DNA of 64,000 nt from Kwoniella bestiolae CBS 10118 (Eukaryota > Basidiomycota > Tremellomycetes > Tremellales > Cryptococcaceae), in contig NC_089243.1 in NCBI RefSeq assembly GCF_000512585.2, positions 992,001 to 1,056,000 on the forward strand, read 5' to 3'. Under the pieces are notes generated by a model, which saw nothing but the letters and a program-made list of their open reading frames with translations, did not search any database and was not told the DNA's origin. Shown piece by piece: positions 35,551 to 47,376 of this stretch. The number at the start of each line of letters is the position of its first letter. The first letter of the stretch is position 1. The translations under genes and the position numbers were made by a program.

Positions 35551-38500
35551 TCATGTAGCATACTATCACGGAAACACATCAGCAAAAGTCATCCCATAGT
35601 CAGGTCACACAAGCCAGCTCACCTTTCTCAAATCCAATGTCAACGTTCTCGAGCTGTTCTCCTCTTGTTCCCTGTATACTCCTACCAGACCATCCGCACG
35701 CTCGTATCTGAGGTACATAATCAGCCCAGCCCATCAAGGATGCAACAGGCAGAGACACCCACAAGGTACTCTTCAACGAGATGATGAGGAATTGGACCTC
35801 TTTGTCAGCTTGGTTTCGGACATATCGAGCAAGCTTGGATACGTTGGTGGCGTCAAGGGCAGCATCAACCTCGTCAAGCACGAAGAATGGCGCGGGGTGA
35901 TAGCTGCAATACCATGGTCAGCTCGATAGAGCTCAGGCATGGAAATGACAAACCTGTGAATAGCGAATAATAAAGCCAAAGCAGCCATAGTCTTCTCCCC
36001 TCCTGACAATTGTTCCATCTCGGCGAATCGCTTTCCTGGGGGCATGGTGTTGTAGTTGACACCACTGAGGTATGGTTCCTGAGAACAGTCAGCTTTTGGC
36101 CCGATCACGGAGCACTCACCTCTGCATCCTCAAGGGTGAACCAGGCAGTACCTCCAACTTGAGTCGTAGTTTTGGTCAAGTCTTTATAGATCTTATCGAT
36201 ATTCTCGGACATATGGGTAAATGCCTTGTTGAACATATCGCATCTGAGGGTATAAGCAATGATTGTATGCGATGTACACTCACCTTCTCTTCTTAAGTGA
36301 CTGGAATTCATCTTTAGCCCTCTTGCTCTCCCTCCTGGTTTCCTCGGCTTCGTCTTCCGCCTCTTCCAACCCAGCTTCGACATCCTTCAATCGGTCTATA
36401 GCTTTCATGTTGGGCACGACCCTTTCCAGATCTGCTGTGAGTTTGGTTATTTGTGTTTCGAATTCGCGTCCGACTTCTTCGGAATCGTTCTATATACAAT
36501 GTCAGCGTCAACCGCGCAAAGTTTACTCACTCACATCTTTATCGTCATCCTCTAAATTATCGAAATCAGGTTCAATCCCATAATCTTCGGTTTCGGCAGG
36601 TCCTTGAGACTCATCAATGTCCATGCCATCTTCGTCTCGAGTGGGGAGCTAAGGAGATGTCAGCGGCAGTTGACGATGAGTAATCTCACCTCAAGGGGAA
36701 CCTTCGCCAAAGAACCTCTGATCAGGGGCAGATCTATCTCCTCCAGCCTGCATCTTCTATAGATAGCATGTCTTTCGGATCCCGACCTTACAATCTCGTC
36801 GTTCCACGCAGCGATCTCTTTCATTGCTTTATCAAGGGTGCGTTGGGTTCTACGAGCGGTGTCTCTGGCACCCTCGACACGAGTGATGACCGCTTCATAA
36901 GCTTCATTGGCAGTATCAAGTTGACCGCGTTGACGATCGATCTCCGCTTGAAGTTCAGCAAGCGCACTCTGGACGTCTTCCAAGTTGGACCGAAGGTCAG
37001 CGATATTTCGTTCTTCTCTTGAAATGGTGGATCGAAGGCTTGCAAGTCTCTCGCGGGTATTGTTGAGTTGGGTCGTTTCAAAGTCAACCCTGGAGGTAGA
37101 GTGAGCGATAGTCAAGGCTAAAGAAGATACACTTACTGATGTTTGATCCTCGCTTGTTGCGCAGCGAATCCTTCCATCGCTTCGCTAGCTTCTTTGGCAA
37201 TTTTCAGTTGTACGTCTTCGTATTCCCGGATATTCTCCACTCCGATTCTGTCACAGAAATCACCAAATACGCCGTCATCGGCAGCCTGGATGGTTGCGAG
37301 AAGCTCTTGACGTTGATTCTCAGCATTATTGACATCTCGTTGACGTTTGTCAAGATCAGGATTGAGTTTGCTTATGGTGGAGTTGACGTGCTCAAGCTCT
37401 TCTCGTAAGCCATTGAGACGAGTGCGAATGGCGGTCTGGACAAAGGGTTAGCTACAGTCTTCGATCAATCGACTCACCAGATCGTCTTTTGCTACCGTCA
37501 ACTCAGCATCGAGTCGAGCCAAGCTTTCAAGAAGACCTTCGTCTGCTTTGTCTTTCGGCTTTGATCTGTAGAGCTCTTGCAGTTGGGAGAGATACAGCTC
37601 TTTTTGTTTGTTCAGGCCTGTAGACAAGTAAGCAGAATACCCCCACTGATATACTCACCTTCGACTTGACGATCATCAAACTTTCTAGTACCTGAGGAAC
37701 TTTGTCCACCAGTGATCAAACCGCTTCGGTGGATGACGGTGCCATCTAGGGTGACAGCTGAAATAGGAGTTAGCGGAGGTGTCGGTCCCAGGGTGATGAA
37801 GAGACTAACCCTTGACCTCCTGACCTTTATCATAGCATACGTATTTTGCTATGTCCATGGTATCACAGATGAGCGCACTTCCACAGGCATGTTGCATAGC
37901 TCGTTCGACATTCGGACTGTATTCGATGCAGTCGATAGCGAGTCGGGCACCCTTGACAAAGTTTCGCAATCTTTCGGGTACAGGCTTGACTTGGATGGTG
38001 TCGAGGGGAATGAATGTAGCTTGGCCAGCTCGTTGATTTCGCATGTACTGGTACGTTAGCTAAGCTTGCAAGAAAGAGACTTACTTCAATACAATCAATC
38101 GCAACTTTCTCATGCTCCACCACGACCGCATCGAGATTTCTACCGAGGACTGTGGTCACAGCAACATCGTATTTCGAGGCCACAGGTCGACATAGATCGA
38201 TGACTCGACCATGAACACCGGGAAATACTCTCTTGAGACTGGCAATGGTATCCTTGAGCTTGGCCTCTCGTTCGCTTTCTCTTTTATCTACACCGGCTTG
38301 TAAAAGTTTGGTATAGGTTTCTTGCAATCGTTCGTTGATCTCTGTCTCTCGCATACTATAGTGAGGTCAGCTATGCCGGCGAAGATTAAACTCACTTGAT
38401 CCTCTGTCTTTCAGCTTGTGCGTGATCGAGTTTACCTTTGATGGTCTCTCTCTCATTCTTCATCTCGTCGACTCTTTCAGACATCTAAGAGGTCAGCGTG

Positions 38501-40304
38501 AAGCTGTGCATGTACACACTCACTGTCTCTTCTCGATCCACAAGAGCATCGACTTCACTGGTCAGCTTGGTGCGCAACCGTTGAGCTTGTTGGACTCGGT
38601 CCTCGACAGACAGGAGTCCATCTCGAAGGGTTTTCTGCTGTCGGCGCAAGGTCTCAAGTTGTTGTCGTTCGGCCACAGCTTGAAGGTTTGCAGATGCTCG
38701 TCTGTCAAGATTAGCACTAGTCACAGCAAGTGAAAACTCACAATCTTCGATATTCCTCTAAATCAGCACCGGAAAGGGTGATTCCAGCAGCTTGACTTCG
38801 TTGTCGTTGCCTCTCTGATGGCGTCAGCGCGCGACCGTCATTAAGGTGACTCACCTCCAGCCTCGGTCATACGTTGTTGGACGTCTGCTGCACCTTGTTC
38901 CAGGATGGTGAGAGATTCAGCTTGCCTTTGTTCATCTTTTTGTACTCTTTCGGCGAGGAGATTGGCGTTTCGAACTTTCTTTTCCGAATGGGCAATCTGT
39001 GTCTCCAAAGCGAGAAGTTCGGGTTTCTGCCAAAAAGAGTCAGCAGGGAATGAGACAGTATGAGCTCACCTTATCCTCATAAGCCTTTTCAGCCTTTTTC
39101 ACGCTCGCTTCTCCCTTTTTTACCGCCAATTGCGCTTGAGCTTGTTCCTTCTTCGCATCACGCAGTTTTCGTTCGTCTCGTTCCTAAGCAGATTTGAGCA
39201 TGTGGTGCAGAAGGTAGAGGGTTAACTCACCGCCGATTGACGAAGTTCGGCAAGCTTGTTACTGGCTTCCTCGACTTTCTGAGTAGACTCGTTGATCTCG
39301 TTCGTCAGGTGATAGAGTTTCCACAAGGCGTAACGTTGCACAAGAGCATCCTAAGGGATATTCAGCTTCGTTTTGGTGTTTTGGATGGAAAGTTACACCC
39401 ACCTTGGCATCTCGAAGCTTCTCCCACTGCAAGATCTCCTCCTTCTGTTCTTTGAAGTGTTTTACCTCAGTTATGATGCTTCGCTTCTTGGCGTAGTTGG
39501 CGGTGGAAGCTTCCGTAGCTTTATCTTGAGCTGCCTTGGCAGCTTCGTATGCCGGAGCAAGATCGAGAGAGCTGGTGTTGGGTTAGCATATGAGACGTGT
39601 AGCAAGTACGGCCTTTCACCCACCCGCTGATTCTGTCGATGAGTCTTGCTAAAGCTTTGCTATCTTGACTCGCTACTCCTTCGACGTCACCTTGGAACAC
39701 GAGGAAATTCTTGGCTTTGACGAGAACATTGAACTTTTCAAGTTGACCGTTGTATTCTTTCCAAGCGACGGATCTGCCATTGAGGAAGTAGGATGATGCA
39801 CCACCCGCGGAGATACTGCATCGGATTAGCACAGTCCCCACTGTGCTAAACTCACCTTCTTCTGAAAGACCATTCTTTTCCTTTCTCATCCTCGTATACC
39901 ACCATAACCCATGCAGTCCTGGCATCTGTATCCGAGCCAAGTTGAGTCTGTTGTGTCTCCTCGTCTATGTCCATCTCCTCATCATCGATCTGAGCAGCTT
40001 TCCTTCCTCGATAGACTAGATCTTTCAACTGGGTCGATCGAAGTTGAGCAGACTTGACCCCGAGGACGAATGAGATTGCATCCATCAGATTTGATTTACC
40101 GGCACCATTTGGCCCGATGATACAAGTGAAGGGAGCATCTCCAAAAGATATCACCTGGTAACAGTCAGCGGATGAGAGAGAGAAGGAGGGAAGGAGGGAA
40201 GGAAGGAGGGAAGGAAGGAGGGAAGGAAGGAGGGAAGGAAGGATACTCACCTGTTGACCTCGATAGGACTTGAAATTGGATAGCTCCAGTCTTTTGAGGG
40301 GCAT
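35551..40304 (-). CDS. SMC1: Cohesin subunit SMC1
   Basis: Start MPLKRLELSNFKSYRGQQ (exon 1, 40304-40251), the canonical Smc1 N-terminus. Walker A follows, with CIIGPNGAGKSNLMDAISFV. Two long coiled-coil arms flank the hinge, which includes ATFIPLDTIQVKP and LDGTVIHRSGLITGG. The signature motif QLSGGEKTMAALALLFAIH appears near 36000, and Walker B is VLDEVDAALDATN near 35870. The last exon adds only three residues (YAT) after TLTLDLRK. About 1,200 residues with about twenty short introns. Smc1 pairs with Smc3 in the cohesin ring that holds sister chromatids. An ACGCGT box lies 212 bases upstream, in keeping with the G1/S expression known for cohesin genes in yeast. Confidence 0.96.
40176..40242. 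repeat. Purine minisatellite (GGAGGGAAGGAA) in SMC1 intron 1
   Basis: About five copies of a 12-base GGAGGGAAGGAA-type unit, all purine on the plus strand. It lies inside SMC1 intron 1 (40155-40250, 96 nt), just downstream of the donor, so the pre-mRNA has a long pyrimidine tract there. Confidence 0.9.
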
Positions 40305-40999
40305 CTTGAGAAAGATGGGCGATATCAACCCCTATCGATGGTATCAAGGACGAACAGAGAATGAATGATGGTATGTATGTATGTAAATACTTGATGTGAT
40401 CAGAATCAAGGATGGGATGATGATGTTATGTTATGATATATGATGTTGACCCTACAATGTATAATAATGTAATGTCCACCTCAACCATGCTAGTTTAACA
40501 GGGAACGCGACTGAAACGCGTCGAGGTGTAAATTCAAAATTAGGCATGCGGATCACATGGTTCAAGCACCGGTAAAACACGGGACTGATTTAGGCATGAC
40601 AGCTGCTGTTGCGTCCTGAGAAAAAGCCGAACTGCCCTATTCAGCATTTTATTATATATTCAACATGCATGGAAATCCACGTGTACATATGATACTACAG
40701 TAGTAGCTAGAGTATGTTAATAGCGTATAAGCGAATCAGCAACAGCATCTACTCGTACAGTGAATCCCCCAATCTTGACATCGTTGTGAATCGTTCTCAA
40801 AAGCACATGAGCTTGAGCTTGAGCATCAGCTACAGCTACAGCTTCATATTCTATGCTCCTCCAACCTTGCACCCGTAATCCTGCTCTCAACTGGTCTCAC
40901 TCGTATACTTGATACATACATCAAAAGCAACATCGTTGCGAATATAGTACAACATTTTTTCATCCTCTTTGACTCAACTAGCAGCTTCGCATCTTTCCA
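40305..40999. promoter_or_regulatory. Divergent promoter SMC1 / Zn2Cys6 gene, with ACGCGT at 40516-40521
   Basis: About 700 bases. One exact ACGCGT (MluI cell-cycle box) lies at 40516-40521, with a half match AACGCGAC ten bases away (40504-40511). No gene is seen. Confidence 0.5.
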
Positions 41000-43900
41000 A
41001 TGGACCACGAGCACGAAGTAGACTTCTCCGCGGACGAAGCTGATCATGACCATCGAAATTCGAATGTCAAAGGGGTCAGCAAGAAGGATGATGCGAATAA
41101 AGGTGACGGCAAGGGGGACAGGAAGGGTGTGATCAATAGAGTGAACAGTGAGTGATGTGTTTGCTATCCGAATCAAATCAAGAACGATGCGCTGACAAGG
41201 ACTTTGACTTACTTTAGGAGCTTGTGTAGGAGCTTTCCCCCTCATGTCCGTCCTTCATGATCCACTGACCTCTTTCCCCTTACAGAATAATTGCCGGCGG
41301 ATGAAGATGCGATGTGTGGGAGCGGATGATCCTCCGTGCAAGAGATGTCGAAATGGAGGACTGGAGTGTGTGATGGAGAAGCCGGGCAAGGCCGGTGGTG
41401 GTGACGGCCATGTTGGTGAAGAGTGAGTAACCTTGTACTCTATATTCCTTTTTGCCAAAGGATGCTAATCTGGATCAATCTTCCAGTCGAATTCGATCAC
41501 TGGAGAGCCAGGTATCCGCGATACAGAACACGTTGACAGATCTCGTCACCACTCTTCGGGCTGGAATGTCATCAGGTGCATCGAATGCGTCCGCTCCTAC
41601 TCCTGCTCAGCTTAGTACCACTACTCCAGACTATGCTCCTTCAGTCGGGAGTCTACCGTTGCCGAACTCGACTTTACACGGCCTTATGGCTCCGCCCATC
41701 AGCTCACCGACCATCAACCCCAACGCTATGGATAATCCATACGGCCGCGCACCAGTCTTCCCCAACTCACATCCTTTTGGAGGTGTTGTTGCAAACAATC
41801 AGACTTTCGTCCCTCCCCCAACAGAGCCTCGCCGACCTGTCGTGCTTGATGAGAATTTGAGAAGGCAGAGCGTACCTGTCGGTATCCCTACTATACCTGC
41901 GTGGCCTCTTGGTCATTTGGCTGAACAAGAACATCATACTCGACATATGTCCTTACCACCCTCACGAGCTGGATCCATGGGACCAGAGGATATTTTAGGT
42001 CCAGAGGAAATCATCAATCCTCTTGGCGAGATGTCCAACATGGCTGGTCTGGTGGAAGCTGCGGTGGAAAGGGCGAGGGAAGAACAGGCAAATTCCGGTA
42101 GCACCAATGGCGGAACGCCGATGAAGAGGTCGGGTAGTGATATGGAGAGGTCGGGCTCAGGTAACGAGGAGAAGAAGACAGCAAAGAGAGCTCGCTTCGT
42201 TCCTCCTCATCCCGTTGCTTATGGACCCGTCATCTACGAGAATCAAAACCTTCCACCTGTGCCTATGGGACCGGGATTCAAGGCTGGCCCCAAGAGGCAG
42301 CACATCCATGCTTTCCCGGATGTGGTGACGGAGGGATTGGTGTCGGAAGAGGAAGGCAGAGAGATGTTGCAAATGTGAGTGAGGAGTTAGTGAATAAGGC
42401 TGATTATGTTATTAGCTACTATATGGGCTCATCAAATTTCATCCCTTGTTTCGATCCTAGATATGATACATGGGACTCGTGAGTGGACCACGTCGAAAAC
42501 TCAGCTGACAGTCAGACTTCGTACTCGATCACCTTTTGCTCTCACCACCATCATCTTCGTCGGAGCCAGGGTCAGAGACGGAGGGGGACCTCATAGCGCT
42601 ACGCAGACCTTGTGCAGAGCTCATGCGGAGAAAATAGGTAAGTTGTCCTCTCAGAAGCACGTCGCTAACCTTCACCAGCTGTCAACACTCTCTTCCACCC
42701 CGTCCAACGAATCGAAGCAGTACAGAGCATGATCCTTCTCTCTGCTTTCAGAGATAGTGGGTGGCTTCCAGGAGGGCATGCTGTGAGAATGGCTGTGGAC
42801 ATGGGCATCAACCGATCGTTCCTGCATTTGCTTAGAACGGGCATGGGTAAAGGTAAATCAGAAGCGGAGTTAGAGCAAGAGAGATCTTTGGTCGTCCAGT
42901 CTAGGACTTGGCTGTGTCTCTACCTGATGGAACATCAGATGGCCTATGGAACAGGTCGTCCCGCAATCATTAGGGAAGATGAGACGATTCACCAGTGTCG
43001 ACGACTCCTCGAACATCCCTATTCGATCCCTTCGGATGCAAGACTGGTCTCCACGGTGGAAATGACAGCGCTGCGATCGCCGTTACACATCGAACTCACT
43101 TCGACACCCGATCTCCCTATCACCGAAGGTACCATGAAAAGACTCAAACAAGCTAATAACGACTTTGATGCCTGGGAAAGATACTGGGACAGGGTTTTGT
43201 CAGATAGATTTGGAAAGGGTAAAGGGGATTTCTTCAGAGAATCTTTGGTCATTCAACGGCAATACGCGGAGCTGTTCGTCAACTCGCAACTCTTGCGAGG
43301 GATACGAGAACCGGCAGATGTCGCCAAAATGCCGGACGAGAAGAGAATATTAGCTATCAGAGCGATGAGAAATGCTCAAAAGTGTCTGCAAATTTGTTTA
43401 CACGGAGACAACTATCGAAATGGTCTCAAGTATGCTGTACACTATACCCATGTGTGCGCTGCTTTCGCGGCTTCGTTCTTGATCAGAATTGCTCGGTTAT
43501 TCCCTCATGAACTTAATCTGAAGCAGACGGCGAAGGATATTGAGGAGCTGGCCATGGTTCTTTCGCAGAGTGAGTACTCGTTTTCGTTGAGGATGATGAT
43601 GCTAATGAATGTCATAGTCCCCGCGGGACGATATGCTCGATCTCTCCGACTGATCTTACGCAAAGCGAGACGACAAAAGGTCATCCCCGCACCCAGTGCC
43701 ATGCCATCACCCAACAAGATCGCCTCTGCTTTACCAAACGTCTCGGGTCCTCGTATAGGTACTCCAGCCGATGTCTCTTCAGCATTGACGACTTTCTCGC
43801 CCTCACAACTTGTCAATCCAGCATTTTACCCCAGTCCAGCCGCTGGTGGGGTACTTCCTCCTGCGAATATGTCACCTAGCTCCGCAGCAATGCTTATGAA

Positions 43901-44265
43901 TGCGACGAATCAGCTTATTAATGATAGTCCATCGTCAGCGGAATTGTTTGAATTTGATTCTCTGTTCGCTCAGGAAACGATGGAAAGAGCTGGTATACCT
44001 CTAGGAGAGGATAATCAACTGCCTCTGTAGGTGGTGTTCGCTCAGGTTCATTGGGCATCGATGTTTGCTGACTCAATACTGCAGCTTCTTGGACGGTCAA
44101 TCATTGGGTTCATCAGCGAATCAACTTGATATGGCACCTTACGTTGGTTTGGAGCAATTTTTCTTGCCTCAAGATGTAGATAATAGGCTTACAGGGCCAA
44201 GCAACGGAGTGAATGAAGGGAATGTGGGTGATGGGTTTACTGGAGGTGATGGAGCGTGGTGGTGA
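41000..44265 (+). CDS. Zn2Cys6 transcription factor (fungal middle homology region)
   Basis: Start MDHEHEVDFSADEADHDH, in an acidic His-rich leader. The zinc cluster is split by two introns: RAC|NNCRRMKMRCVGAD, then PPCKRCRNGGLECVMEKP, giving six Cys. The middle exon (to 42375) is disordered with a Lys/Arg patch (KKTAKRARF). The regulatory domain then reads YYMGSSNFIPCFDPRYDTWD, RTRSPFALTTIIFVGARVRD and WLCLYLMEHQMAYGTGRPA, as in the War1/Leu3/PrtT-type middle homology region. Two C-terminal exons follow; the last ends GDGAWW. It is a nuclear regulator of unknown targets. It shares its upstream region with SMC1. Paralogy with the other Zn2Cys6 gene in the window looks remote. Confidence 0.9.
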
Positions 44266-44565
44266 AGACTTGGGTGGGATGGATCAGGCGCATGCTTTGA
44301 CGAACCACATGCTGGAGACGAGAGATAAATCGTGTTGACAATGGCAGGATCATTTCATAATGCATTTCTTTCTCCTGGATCATTCAAATCCTTACATCTG
44401 CATGAGTCATGACCTGGCTTGTTTGGCGGCAGGAGGTACGAATGTGCAAGACCTTTCGACAGATTCGGAGGTTTTATGCTTTGAGAGATGACGGGCGGAG
44501 TCATGGATATGCGAAGGTCGATGCTGGTATTTAACTTGATCGCCAACCCCTTTGAAAATCTGGAT
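44266..44565. other. Convergent 3' flanks
   Basis: Three hundred bases between the Zn2Cys6 gene (+) and the DUF4385 gene (-). No gene is seen. Confidence 0.5.
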
Positions 44566-45327
44566 CTAAGATTTCTTTGGTCGCTTCTTGGGAGTCGAGA
44601 CTGCTTTCTTAGCAGGTTCGGGTAATTGTTGTCCGGCAGATGATCTCGTTCTTTTCCTGTTGTTTGCCTTTGACCTTGTCTCCTGCATGCTTTCCTGCTC
44701 TACTTCACTTCCTTGAGATTGGTCCGGTTCTGATCTATCACCTTTCCCATCTGACTCTCCCTCATTCGAGGGGCTCTCATCAACCAATATTTCCTGCCCT
44801 TTGCCCTCTTTCCAGTCCTCCCAAGCTTTCTTGTACGCTTCATCTCCCCAGCACTTGTCCAACCATCCTTCGTAGACATTCGCCCCGTCTAATTTTCCTT
44901 GATCGTAAACTTTTCCCGTACGTTTCTGTTCTTTGCCCGTGGACGTATCGTACTTCTTGCCTCCTGGTCGAAGAGCATACCGTAGTGAACGAGTTCTACC
45001 CATCTGAATGAATTTACGGCAAATGTCCATCCTGACAGAACGTTGGCGGGTAGCACTGCGAGTGATTGACTGTGCTCGTCTAACTCACCCCACAAAGTCG
45101 TTCTTCTCCCTAATCAAGAGTATAAGCCAGATATTCGGGATATCGTCAACTCACCTATACCCCTCAAACAGCTTCCATATCCCTTCTGCGCTCTTCTTAG
45201 CCTCTTCGGCGGTCTTGAACCTCCATAGCGGCTTTATGTCCTCGGAGTAACCAGGCGTAGTGAACACTCCTACTTCATTCTTCGTCGCGGCGTAGTCGGA
45301 GGGCGTGTATCTGCTGCGCAAAGGCAT
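44566..45327 (-). CDS. DUF4385-family protein with charged C-terminal tail
   Basis: Three exons. The start is MPLRSRYTPSDYAATKNEVG. The domain reads LWRFKTAEEAKKSAEGIWKL, then FEGYREKNDFVGMDICRKFI (joined over two introns) and QMGRTRSLRYALRPGGKKYD. The WRFKT ... DFVG-D-RKFIQMG-TR-RYA-GGKKYD pattern is how I remember the DUF4385 family, found in bacteria and fungi. After YEGWLDKCWGDEAYKKAWED, a long acidic then basic tail follows (RKRTRSS, KKAVSTPKKRPKKS), which looks nuclear. About 220 residues. Function unknown; the Lys-rich tail suggests nucleic-acid contact (inference). The fungal tail is an addition to what I recall of bacterial members. Confidence 0.75.
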
Positions 45328-45645
45328 GGTCGATGCGAAACGGCGTAGTCTATAGACAAACAGTAAAGATATTGTTGTTTGCGAAGACCGATCAAAGTCG
45401 TCGCAACTGAAATGACGCAGTATCCCGCCATTACGTTAGGCCTGAGCAGACTGAGTCTAGCACCGTGCCGTCTCTTGCTATCATGCTCACGCAGCGGAAC
45501 TGATTGACACGCAGGCACTATTGGTCGTATGGCACGTAAAGAGAGCATTCATCAAAAGAGAGAGAAATATGGTATTAAAGAACGTCCGTAAAATACGTTA
45601 TGCGTGTAGATCGTGAAGCTGTCTGCAATCTACATCATCATCAAC
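45328..45645. other. Promoter of DUF4385 gene / 3' flank of GPI gene
   Basis: About 320 bases, no gene seen. Confidence 0.45.
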
Positions 45646-46482
45646 TTATGCGATCACGCCCAAGGCGGTAGCAACGAAGCCCATGACGATAGCAGCTGCC
45701 CCAGCGTTCTCTCTAGTGAGGTAAGCGGAAGAAGAGCTTCCAGAGGCGGAGGCGGAGGCGGATGAGGCGGCACCGGTGGCAGAACCAGATGATCTGGCAG
45801 ACGTAGCACTAGCTGAGCCGGAGGCAGCAGCAGATGAACCACCAGAAGCAGAGGCGGACGATCCAGAGGCAGAAGCGGAAGCACTGCTACCGCTGTTGGT
45901 GCCGAGACAGCTGGTAGAGGATCCGGGTTGAATCACAACGGGAGACTATTTAAGAGCACTTCTATCAGCATTTCAGGACCTTTCGACATGTATTCTCTTG
46001 CATTCTAGCTCACACTGTATGCGATGTTTCCGCTGCCATCCGTGATCCTGATTGTTCTGTAGGACGGGGAGCGTCAGCAAGACGATGCTGAAGGACAGCC
46101 GGGAACACAGGACTCACATGTTGGTGCCCGAGGCGATGTCAACGGTCCAAGTGACGGGTGAGGTATCGGCGTTGGGAAGATTTTCGAGCTGGACAAACAA
46201 GGGTCAGTTGACCAGCCTATGACCCCATATGCATGAGTGTGAACTCACGGCAGCGGCACTAGCTTGACCACCTGGAAGGATAGAGAGGTAGTAAGGACTG
46301 GCGGAGCCTCCGGAGAAAGTGATGGAGGTAGGTTGACACTCGATCAACGAGGCCTATGTGGATGTCAGCATGTTATATTCGACCATTTTCGCCGCTGAAT
46401 CACTCACGGGAGTGTTAATGGTCAACGCGTTGACGGCGGCGACAAGGGTGGAAAGAGCGGCGATCTTGGTGGTGAACATCAT
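45646..46482 (-). CDS. GPI-anchored Ser-rich protein with Kre9/Knh1-type N-terminal domain
   Basis: Start MMFTTKIAALSTLVAAVNAL, a signal peptide. The mature domain begins LTINTPASLIECQPTSITFS and continues SPYYLSILPGGQASAAA, TSPVTWTVDIASGTN and TIRITDGSGNIAYSSPVV. This is the immunoglobulin-like pattern of fungal Ser/Thr-rich GPI proteins (Kre9/KNH, PF10342-like). A Ser/Ala/Gly stalk follows, then a hydrophobic tail, GAAAIVMGFVATALGVIA, for GPI transfer. Five exons with short introns. It is likely a cell-wall or plasma-membrane protein. It resembles the GPI gene at the window start in stalk composition, but only this one has the N-terminal domain. Confidence 0.85.
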
Positions 46483-46780
46483 TGTGCTTAATGGGGGTTC
46501 GTGGCTATTTGAGGTGGAAGGAATTATGGGGATGTATAGGATTTATGACAAAAGCAAACGATTGATGTTTTGATGGAATGGAGAGCAAAAGAATATGGAA
46601 TCAAGCCTTTATCTATCATGTGCATTCCTGTGCATAAGTGCATACATATAGGCAGACGGGAGCTGTGCATATGCATGGATTCAGGTTTCTTCTGAATTTT
46701 CCCATCGCATTGATTTTCTCCATGCCCTTTTACCCTACACACAGGTAAAACCTTAAAAAAGAGAGCATACGCGTCATGAG

Positions 46781-47376
46781 TCACGTAAAAAGCGAGTCCA
46801 AGACCAAGATCACGCGTCTCAGCTGCAGCAGCACCAGCAGCCTCCTCTGTCTCGGCGCACCGTTTACGATCGCAGCATTACATAAAAGATCCCACCCAAG
46901 AGTGATTTTGCCTGCTTCGCAACAGCTCAGATTCTGAGCAACCATCGAGGATACAAGAGCACTCAACCCTTTCGAGTATACTGCTTGAATCTGCGGCAAA
47001 GGCTGATTAGCCTCAGTATACAGGAGGTCCATCGCATTCCGCGGGTCTCTGAGGCACACCGACTTGAGTCCTCGAATGAGCTCTGATGCTGATGCTCATG
47101 CTACTGAAGTGATCAATCTCAGCAAGATGGCGGACATATAGTCAATAGGGCTCACGTCGGTAGCATGCATGGTCATCTGATCCCTCTGAGGCGAGAGCTC
47201 CAGCTGATCGATCGAGTACGGAACAAATGGAGAAAGCTACATCTGTATCCGCATAGATCACTTCTTGGTCGATCTCAACCATAGAGGCCCCTGTGCGCCT
47301 CGAGCATTCCCGTTCGATGGAAGCTATAGTACCTCACAATACTTATAGGAGCAGCACTCAATGCACCATATCTCAT
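46781..47376 (-). pseudogene. Broken reading frame, possible gene relic
   Basis: On the minus strand a frame with coding-like composition runs through IDQLELSPQRDQMTMHATDV and SPIDYMSAILLRLITSVA, then meets a TGA at 47096-47098. It continues in the same frame as ASELIRGLKSVCLRDPRNAM and DLLYTEANQPLPQIQAVYSK. Upstream, after a possible intron, an ATG (47374-47376) opens MRYGALSAAPISIVRYYSFH. No short intron I can place removes the TGA. The residues resemble a helical fungal regulator or enzyme fragment, but I cannot name the family. A sequencing error is also possible. Confidence 0.35.

Noticed and set aside
40176..40242. CRISPR-like array
   Set aside because: The unit is a 12-base simple purine repeat without spacers, inside an intron of a eukaryotic gene.
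41000..44265. Metabolic gene cluster around the Zn2Cys6 regulators
   Set aside because: Neighbours are housekeeping genes (SMC1, hexokinase, DUF4385), with no co-located biosynthetic enzymes.
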